From Nocardioides sp. (GTDB lineage: Bacteria > Actinomycetota > Actinomycetes > Propionibacteriales > Nocardioidaceae), in assembly GCF_030655615.1 (NCBI RefSeq), contig NZ_JAURVJ010000173.1, positions 1 to 64,000 on the forward strand: a stretch of 64,000 nt of DNA, given 5' to 3'. A program made the position numbers and the translations under genes. The notes under the pieces were generated by a model. The model saw only the letters and a program-made list of their open reading frames with translations, did not search any database and was not told the DNA's origin. Positions within the stretch are counted from its first letter, which is position 1. Every line of letters starts with the position of its first letter. This document shows positions 1 through 6,155 of the stretch, piece by piece.

Positions 1-14
1 CTTTCGTCGTCCCG

Positions 15-638
15 TCAACCGCGCCGAGCCGTCAGGTCGACGACCTGACCGCCGGCATCGGTCAGGTTGCGGTTGCGACGCGCCCCCCGCTCCTGCCTGC
101 GGTCGAGCGCCTCCTCGTACGGCAACCGCTTCCCGGCCCAAGGCGGCGGGTCACCGCCCTGCAGCACCCGCTTGCTGACCCGGTTGTTGCGTACGTCGAT
201 GGCGAAGAGCTCCCGCGTGTCGCGCCGACACCCGACGATCGTCCCGTTGAGCACGTGGTCGAAGGTGAACTCGGCGAAGGCCGGGTCTCCCCGGTGGCGT
301 GCGGCAGCTCGGGAGGAGAAGAAGTGCTGGACGAGGTAGCGCATCCACTCCACGGGCGCGTAGGGCTTCTCGATGCCGTCGTACGTCAGGCAGTCGCCGT
401 CGCCGCACGGCACCCAGTGGCACCACAGCTCGGGCTGCCCTGCCGCCGTACGGTTGTAGGTCTCGACGGCCACCTTCTCGTCCCGGGCCTCGGCGTACGG
501 GTTGCTCGACACGAAGTAGGGCCCCTCCGGTCGGTCGAAGTGCCGGGTGCGCGTGAACGCCGTCAGGTAAGCGGTCTCGGCGTCGTTGAGCGGTGGGGCG
601 ATGTCGATGTGGCCCACGAAGTCGGTCTGGTATCCCAC
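15..638 (-). CDS. hypothetical protein, 207 aa
   Basis: I do not recognise this family. The protein is soluble, with no signal peptide or membrane segment. It is rich in aromatic residues in the first two thirds (for example the stretch FFSSRAAARHR) and ends in an arginine-rich tail. The GTG start at 638 is chosen because it is preceded by a strong AGGAGG ribosome binding site five bases upstream. The coding frame has actinobacterial third-position GC. It reads leftward, out of the window side, and diverges from the small genes at 758-1197. No function can be assigned. Confidence 0.6.
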   Translation of the reverse strand: MGYQTDFVGHIDIAPPLNDAETAYLTAFTRTRHFDRPEGPYFVSSNPYAEARDEKVAVETYNRTAAGQPELWCHWVPCGDGDCLTYDGIEKPYAPVEWMRYLVQHFFSSRAAARHRGDPAFAEFTFDHVLNGTIVGCRRDTRELFAIDVRNNRVSKRVLQGGDPPPWAGKRLPYEEALDRRQERGARRNRNLTDAGGQVVDLTARRG

Positions 639-757
639 GGTTCCTCCTCAGGTCGGAGCCACGACCCTCACCCCGGAATACTTCCCCGCGCCACCACGTC
701 GACGGCGCCTGTGGATGACCGCGGCAGCGACCTCGCCGTTCGGTGCACCCTCGTGGC

Positions 758-1012
758 ATGGAACTCCAGCCCTACGACTTCCGAGACCCTGAAGCACTCA
801 TCACCGAGATCGCCGAGCGGGTCCCGCTCCGTGCCGGCGACGTCTACCTCGCTCTCGTCGCCCATCCCTCGACCGAGCAACGGATAGACCAGCTCGTCCT
901 GCTCGGTCTCGATGCGGTCCAGGAGCGCTACCAGCCGCTCAGTGAGGAGATCCGTCACGTGATGGACAGCCTGTCGTTCCCTGAGGCCCGTCCCCGACGC
1001 ACGGGGCCGTGA
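758..1012 (+). CDS. small hypothetical protein, 84 aa
   Basis: A short acidic, mainly helical protein beginning MELQPYDF, of no recognised family. The ATG at 758 is preferred over an upstream ATG at 743 because a CACCCT -10-like box ends six bases before it, the leaderless pattern seen at many genes in this window. Its stop overlaps the GTG of the next gene by four bases (GTGA), so the two are probably translationally coupled. Both lie in the accessory stretch at the left edge. Confidence 0.5.
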   Translation: MELQPYDFRDPEALITEIAERVPLRAGDVYLALVAHPSTEQRIDQLVLLGLDAVQERYQPLSEEIRHVMDSLSFPEARPRRTGP

Positions 1013-1197
1013 CCATCGTGGTCCGCCCCGGCCTGACCGTGCTGGGCGCGGGCGAGTACGCCTGGCTCAACGGCTGGCGCTACGCCAACCACCTCCGTAG
1101 CTGCTACTCGTCCGGACTGATGCTCGTCACCGGGCACGGGTGGATGGACTTCATGACCGAGTGGGGCGGAGAGTCGCCCGCCATGATGGCGTCGTGA
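1009..1197 (+). CDS. small hypothetical protein, 62 aa
   Basis: A 62-residue protein starting with GTG inside the stop of the preceding gene (GTGA overlap), which argues for a real coupled gene. It contains many aromatic and glycine residues (WLNGWRYANH, HGWMDFMTEW), suggesting a compact beta-rich fold rather than a random frame. No recognised domain, signal peptide or membrane helix. It is followed by the vapB-like operator, so it is not part of the toxin-antitoxin transcript. Confidence 0.45.
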   Translation: MTIVVRPGLTVLGAGEYAWLNGWRYANHLRSCYSSGLMLVTGHGWMDFMTEWGGESPAMMAS

Positions 1198-1212
1198 ATC
1201 GGCCGGGCGCCC

Positions 1213-1229
1213 ACACCCAATCTGGGTGT
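1213..1229. promoter_or_regulatory. inverted repeat at the antitoxin promoter (probable VapB operator)
   Basis: ACACCCA and TGGGTGT form a perfect 7-base inverted repeat with a 3-base spacer. The last base overlaps a TAACGT -10-like box (1229-1234), which ends seven bases before the antitoxin GTG at 1242. Placement over the promoter of a VapB-type gene fits autorepression by the antitoxin or complex. Binding itself is inferred. Confidence 0.6.
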
Positions 1230-1241
1230 AACGTCGATGGC

Positions 1242-1469
1242 GTGCCCAAGGTGATCCAGGTGCGCAACGTTCCCGACGAGACTCACCGAGCGCTCCACGA
1301 ACGCGCGGCATCGGCCGGGATGTCCCTCTCCGACTACGCCCTCCAGGCCCTCGTCGAGTACGCCGCCCGCCCCCCGATCGCCGACACCCTGCGCCGTGCC
1401 GCAGCCCGTCGTGGTCGGGTCGACCCGGCCACGATCGCCGCGGTTCTCGACGACGCGCGCGGCCAGTGA
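1242..1469 (+). CDS. VapB/FitA-type antitoxin
   Basis: A 75-residue antitoxin of a type II toxin-antitoxin pair. Residues 1-35 (VIQVRNVPDETHRALHERA) are a typical ribbon-helix-helix DNA-binding segment of the FitA/VapB class. The C-terminal half should wrap the PIN toxin. The GTG start at 1242 is chosen over upstream codons because the RHH starts right there, and a -10 box plus operator lie just upstream. Its stop overlaps the GTG of the downstream PIN toxin by four bases, the standard TA arrangement. It probably represses its own promoter. The toxin frame is broken, so the antitoxin may now be an orphan. Confidence 0.8.
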   Translation: MPKVIQVRNVPDETHRALHERAASAGMSLSDYALQALVEYAARPPIADTLRRAAARRGRVDPATIAAVLDDARGQ

Positions 1470-1863
1470 TCGTCCTTGACACCTCGGCCGTCGTGCACTG
1501 CTCGTCAGCGGCGCACCCTCGCGGCGGCTGACGACCCGGGTGACGACCGCGTCGAGTATCCACGCTCCACACCTGTCGGACACCGAGGTCGTGTCGGCGC
1601 TCCGCGGACTCGTTCTGGGCAAGCACCTCACCGTTCGCCGGGCCAGGGCCGCTCTGGACGACTTCCTCGATCTCCCAGTGGTCCGCTACCCCGCAACCCC
1701 CTTTCTGACTGAGGTCTGGCGACGTCGGGACGCCCACACCGCCTACGACGCGACCTTCATCGCGCTTGCTGCCGCACTTGGCTGCCCGCTGGTGACGAGT
1801 GACGCCAGGACACGTCGGGCACGTGGTGTCGTCGTGGAGGTGTACGAGAGCTCTGACTCATGA
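1466..1863 (+). pseudogene. frameshifted VapC-type PIN-domain toxin
   Basis: Reading from GTG 1466 gives VIVLDTSAVV, the canonical start of a VapC PIN ribonuclease with its first catalytic Asp. After His at about 1496 this frame runs into a stop at 1529. The rest of the PIN domain (LTTRVTTASSI, then DTEVVSAL with the catalytic Glu, AYDATFIALA and LVTSDAR with catalytic Asps) continues in the next frame to 1863. Joining them needs one extra base near 1495, where GTGCA would be restored to GTGGCA. The toxin is therefore probably inactivated by a single-base deletion, unless this is a sequencing error or programmed frameshift. A start at ATG 1540 would lack the first catalytic Asp. Confidence 0.8.
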
Positions 1864-1919
1864 AGCGTAAGACGACGAGTCGCCAGCGTTCTGTCGACGT
1901 CCTGTGATCAGCTTCGGGG

Positions 1920-4900
1920 GTGCCTGACTCCCCCCAAGGATCACCCGTCGCTCGCCGGGGCCTCCATGAGCGACTGATCACCGCCGAGCTGCGTCAAGCA
2001 CTCGACGCGCTTGACGAGATCGGCGCGGACGTCACGGAGATCATCGAGGTAGACGACAGCGAGGAGCTTGAGGTCCTGGCCCGTCACGTCTATGACGTGA
2101 CGCTGAGTGCTCTGCGTCAAGAGCGCGACGCGAAGCAGCGGGTGTCGTTGATCAACGCCATGATGTCGACACTCGACAGGCCGGACCTCGCGCTCGCGCC
2201 GTCACGCCGACTGATGCGTGTCGACGCACGCGACGTTGGCGCGCCGACCTACGGAAAGGTACGACCGTCGACCCCGTTGTCGGACGCGGCGCTCCTCACC
2301 AACGCACCCGGTGAGCCCGGCCTCGGAGCCGAACTTCGCACGGAGATCGACACCTCCGACGAGATCGATCTTCTCTGCGCCTTCGTGAAGTGGCACGGCC
2401 TCCGGCTGCTCGAACCCGAGCTTCGGCGCCTGAGCGAGCGTGGGGTGCGTCTTCGCGTCATCACGACGACCTACATGGGCGCTACTGAGCGTCGCGCGCT
2501 CGATCGTCTGGTGCGTGAGTTCGGCGCGGACGTGAAGATCCACTACGACAACGCGCGCACCCGGCTACACGCCAAGGCCTGGATGTTTCGGCGCCACACC
2601 CACTTCGACACGGCTTACGTCGGCTCGTCCAACCTCTCCCGAGCGGCCCTGCTCGACGGAGTCGAGTGGAACGTCCGGCTTTCTCGGGTGGGAACGCCCC
2701 ACCTGCTCGACAAGTTCGCGAAGACGTTCGACACCTACTGGAGCGACCCGAGCTTTGAGGGCTACGACCCCGATCGGGATGCCGACCGCCTCGACGACGC
2801 CCTGGCCCAGGCGGGCGGACCCCGCGATGACAGCCGCGTCACGATCTCTCTGTCTGGGCTCGAGGTCCGGCCGTACCCCTACCAGCAAGAGATGCTCGAC
2901 GCGATCAACGCCGAACGTCGTGAACACGACCGGCATCGCAACCTCGTGGTCGCCGCCACCGGAACGGGCAAGACCGTGCTGGCTGCGCTCGACTACCGCA
3001 ATCTGTGCGACGAGTGGGGCAGACGACCTACACTCCTCTTCGTAGCCCACCGGCGCGAGATTCTCGATCAGTCGCGACGCACCTATCGCGAAGTGATGGT
3101 CGACGCGTCGTTCGGAGAGCTGTACGTCGGTGGCGAGCGACCGCGGGAGTGGCGGCAGGTCTTCGCTAGCGTGCAGTCACTGAGCAACGCCGCCGGAGAC
3201 CTCTCGCCCACAGCATTCGACGTCATCGTTATCGACGAGTTCCACCACGCCCAGGCACCCACCTATCGCGCCCTGCTTGAGCACTTCTCACCACACGAGC
3301 TGCTCGGCCTCACCGCAACGCCGGAGCGTGCCGACGGACTCGACGTGCGCGACTACTTCGATGGCCGCATCGCCACCGAGTTGCGCCTCTGGGAGGCGCT
3401 GGGCGCTGACCTGTTGTGCCCCTTCCACTACTTCGCCGTGGCGGATGGCACGGACCTCCGACAGATCAGTTGGAACCGCGGTCGCTACGACGACAGTGAG
3501 CTCGACAACGTCTACACCGGCAACCAAGGCCGAGCGGCCATCGTCCTGAAACAGCTCCGGGACAAGGTCCTCGACCCTGGCTCGATGCGCGCGCTGGGGT
3601 TCTGCGTCAGCGTTGCGCACGCCCAGTACATGGCCACCGTCTTCTCAGACGCCGGGATTCCCGCGAGAGCCGTCAGCGGCGCAACCCCGGCGGTCGAACG
3701 CCAGGCGGCGATCGACGACCTCAAGTCCCGGAAGGTGAACGCCCTCTTCGCAGCAGACCTGTTCAATGAAGGCCTCGACATCCCCGAGATCGACACTGTC
3801 CTCTTCCTGCGTCCCACGGAGAGCGCCACCGTCTTCCTCCAACAGCTGGGGCGCGGCTTGCGCCGCACACGGGACAAAGCCGTCCTGACGGTCCTCGACT
3901 TCATCGGTTTCCACCGCAAGGAGTTCCGCTTCGACCTCAAGCTCCGAGCCCTCACCGGTCAGACGCGACGAGGGCTCGAACGCGACATCGAGCGGGGATT
4001 CCCGTTTCTGCCCGCGGGGTGTCAGATCATGATGGAGAAGCAGGCACAGGAGATCGTGCTGGCCAACATCCGAGCGCAGGTCGGCAGTCGTTGGAATCAG
4101 ATCGTCGCCGAGCTCCGGTCCTGCGGCGACCTCGACCTCGGCCCGTTCCTCGACGAGTCCGGGCTCGAACTCTCCGACATCCTGCGTCGCGGATCGTGGA
4201 CCCGCTTGCGTCGTGAGGCCGGACTGCCGTCGTCCGCTGCAACGCCGGGTGAGGACAAGCTCCTGAAGCGAGTACGCGCGTTCGCCCATGTCGACGATCG
4301 CCTACGGGCGCTGGCCTACGACGCGTTGCTCGACGACAGTGCGCCGTCCTACGCGGAGCTGAGCTCCGTCGAACAGCGCCTCGCCCAGATGCTCTTTTTC
4401 TCGATCTGGCCTGACGGGGGTGGCTACGACTCGTACGACGACGGCCTCGCCGCCCTGCGAGGCCAGCATGCCGCACGTGCTGAGCTTCGCAGCGTGGTCG
4501 ATCTGTCCTTTGAAGCTGGTCGGCACCAAGCGCTCGAGCTCACGGGGTCGTTGGCCCAGGTCCCGTTGCGCGTGCACGCGCGCTACCAGCGTGAAGAAGT
4601 GCTTGCTGCCCTGGGATACGCATCCCTGGCTCGCAAGCCGAACTCCTTCAGGGAAGGCGTCCTCTACGCACCCGATGTCAACGTTGATGCATTCTTCGTG
4701 ACCTTGAAGAAGTCCCAGGCCGACTACTCGCCGACGACGATGTACCGCGACTACCCGATCAGCCCGGAGCTGTTTCACTGGGAGTCGCAGTCCGTCACCT
4801 CGCAGGCCTCGAGGACCGGCCAGCGCTATCTCACTGGTTCGAGCACGGTGTTGCTCTTCGTCCGCCAGGAGCAGAAGGACGAATTCGGCACGTCGTCCTA

Positions 4901-5024
4901 CCTCTTTGCCGGCCCGATGACGTACGTATCTCACCAGGGTGAGAAGCCCATCGCCCTGACCTGGAAGCTCGAGCACGCTCTCCCGTCCGACTTCTACAAC
5001 GCCGCAAGCGTCGTGGCTCTCTAG
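1920..5024 (+). CDS. PLD-type nuclease / SF2 helicase / DUF3427 fusion
   Basis: A 1034-residue multidomain protein. Residues about 130-290 are a phospholipase D-like HKD nuclease module (LHAKAW at about 216, GSSNLS near 237). Residues about 320-670 are an SF2 helicase: Walker A ATGTGKT near 345, DEFHH box near 438, TATPE near 464, and motif VI QLGRGLRR near 641. The C-terminal third carries the DUF3427 signature (FFVTLKKSQADYSPTTMYRD). Such PLD-helicase-DUF3427 proteins are common in bacterial defence islands as single-gene, restriction-like enzymes; a role in cleaving invading DNA or RNA is an inference. The start is GTG 1920. Codon use is less GC-biased than in flanking core genes, suggesting transfer. 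It converges on the NERD gene. Confidence 0.85.
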   Translation: MPDSPQGSPVARRGLHERLITAELRQALDALDEIGADVTEIIEVDDSEELEVLARHVYDVTLSALRQERDAKQRVSLINAMMSTLDRPDLALAPSRRLMRVDARDVGAPTYGKVRPSTPLSDAALLTNAPGEPGLGAELRTEIDTSDEIDLLCAFVKWHGLRLLEPELRRLSERGVRLRVITTTYMGATERRALDRLVREFGADVKIHYDNARTRLHAKAWMFRRHTHFDTAYVGSSNLSRAALLDGVEWNVRLSRVGTPHLLDKFAKTFDTYWSDPSFEGYDPDRDADRLDDALAQAGGPRDDSRVTISLSGLEVRPYPYQQEMLDAINAERREHDRHRNLVVAATGTGKTVLAALDYRNLCDEWGRRPTLLFVAHRREILDQSRRTYREVMVDASFGELYVGGERPREWRQVFASVQSLSNAAGDLSPTAFDVIVIDEFHHAQAPTYRALLEHFSPHELLGLTATPERADGLDVRDYFDGRIATELRLWEALGADLLCPFHYFAVADGTDLRQISWNRGRYDDSELDNVYTGNQGRAAIVLKQLRDKVLDPGSMRALGFCVSVAHAQYMATVFSDAGIPARAVSGATPAVERQAAIDDLKSRKVNALFAADLFNEGLDIPEIDTVLFLRPTESATVFLQQLGRGLRRTRDKAVLTVLDFIGFHRKEFRFDLKLRALTGQTRRGLERDIERGFPFLPAGCQIMMEKQAQEIVLANIRAQVGSRWNQIVAELRSCGDLDLGPFLDESGLELSDILRRGSWTRLRREAGLPSSAATPGEDKLLKRVRAFAHVDDRLRALAYDALLDDSAPSYAELSSVEQRLAQMLFFSIWPDGGGYDSYDDGLAALRGQHAARAELRSVVDLSFEAGRHQALELTGSLAQVPLRVHARYQREEVLAALGYASLARKPNSFREGVLYAPDVNVDAFFVTLKKSQADYSPTTMYRDYPISPELFHWESQSVTSQASRTGQRYLTGSSTVLLFVRQEQKDEFGTSSYLFAGPMTYVSHQGEKPIALTWKLEHALPSDFYNAASVVAL

Positions 5025-5097
5025 AAGAACCGACCGACTCACCGCGATCGGACACTCCCCACCTCAGCGTGCGGAGGAGGTCCACCACCTTCTCGCT

Positions 5098-6030
5098 CTA
5101 CGGCTGCCAGGTCGTCGAGCGGCGAGCGACGTCGTGGATGGCATCGACCGTGTCGACGCTCAGGAGGTCGCCGTGCCGGAGGAGCCACTTCGCGACCTGC
5201 ATCCGCGGCGTGACGTGGACGCCGTCCGGAGCCTTCTTGACGACGACGTCCTGGGCGTTGACGGTGACGATGAGTCCCTCGACGTGCACCGGGAAGCCGC
5301 ATGCCGCCGTCAGCAGCCTGGCGGCACGGGCTGCCTCGTAGCGGCTGTTGCGGATGTAGGGCTGCTTGTGGCCGTCGACCATGAACGTGGTGCCGCCGAC
5401 CCAGATCTTCGCTTGGGGGTGGTGCTTGGTGTTGACGGTGAAGATGCCGCCGGGCCCGATGACGAGGTGGTCGATGTCGGAGCCGCGGTTGCCCACGGGG
5501 ATGGCGTGGATGAATCGCCAGCGGGGGTCCTTCTTGGCGGCCTTGACGAGCTGGGCCGCAACCAGCTCCTCGCCGTCGGCCCCGATGCGCCAGGCACGCT
5601 CTTCGGTGTGGACGCGCAGGGCGCGGGCGAGCAGCGTCTTCACAGGCGCGGCCTCGCGGGCGGCCAGGGCCTGCTCGCGTGCTTCGGCGCCCGGGCGGTT
5701 GGTCGTGAGGTCGAGCCAGGGGCGGTGGGTCGACGGCACGTCAGGCGTCACGACCCGCGACGGGACGGTGGCCCGCGGCTGGGGCGGGTCGGCGGCCGGG
5801 ACCAAGTTCGGGACGACGGCAATCGGCTCGGCTGCCGTGATCTGGCCGGTGTGGCTGGCTCGCCAGTCCTCGACCGCCTCGACGAGGGTGGGCAGGTGCT
5901 CGGGGGTCTCCGCATGGGCCTCGTCGGTGACGAGGTCCCAGTAGCCGATCTGGGCCTCGTCGGCCGCGACGTAGAGCCGGTCCTTGCCGTAGCGCTTCCA
6001 CCTCGTGACCTGCACGGTGCTGCTGTCCAT
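5098..6030 (-). CDS. NERD-domain (nuclease-related) protein
   Basis: A 310-residue cytosolic protein. The first 140 residues are variable and proline-rich in the middle. Residues about 150-265 form a NERD domain, with GEELVAAQL, then GSDIDHLVIGPGGIFTVNTKHH, which contains the Asp and Lys expected of a restriction-like nuclease core. NERD proteins are predicted DNA-processing enzymes, and their cellular role is poorly defined. Position next to the PLD-helicase protein suggests a shared accessory or defence island, but the genes are convergent and so not an operon. The ATG at 6030 starts MDSSTVQVTRWKRYG. Confidence 0.8.
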   Translation of the reverse strand: MDSSTVQVTRWKRYGKDRLYVAADEAQIGYWDLVTDEAHAETPEHLPTLVEAVEDWRASHTGQITAAEPIAVVPNLVPAADPPQPRATVPSRVVTPDVPSTHRPWLDLTTNRPGAEAREQALAAREAAPVKTLLARALRVHTEERAWRIGADGEELVAAQLVKAAKKDPRWRFIHAIPVGNRGSDIDHLVIGPGGIFTVNTKHHPQAKIWVGGTTFMVDGHKQPYIRNSRYEAARAARLLTAACGFPVHVEGLIVTVNAQDVVVKKAPDGVHVTPRMQVAKWLLRHGDLLSVDTVDAIHDVARRSTTWQP

Positions 6031-6078
6031 GCCGTCATCATCGGCGGCGCCGCGCCTCGACTTCAGTGTCCAGAAACA

Positions 6079-6127
6079 ACAACGCGGTAGATCGGATCAA
6101 CAGAGTTGATCCGATCTACCGCGTTGT
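6079..6127. terminator. 22-bp perfect hairpin downstream of nrdJ
   Basis: Two 22-base arms (6079-6100 and 6106-6127) are perfectly complementary around the 5-base loop CAGAG. It lies 29 bases after the nrdJ stop on the minus strand and before the NERD gene. Only a weak T-rich tail (TGTTGTTTCTG on the minus strand) follows. It most likely terminates nrdJ transcription. Confidence 0.8.
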
Positions 6128-6155
6128 CTGGCGTCGGGCGCTCCGACGCCGGAGG

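Noticed and set aside
1540-1863. Intact PIN toxin starting at ATG 1540
   Set aside because: It would lack the first catalytic Asp, which is present upstream in another frame.
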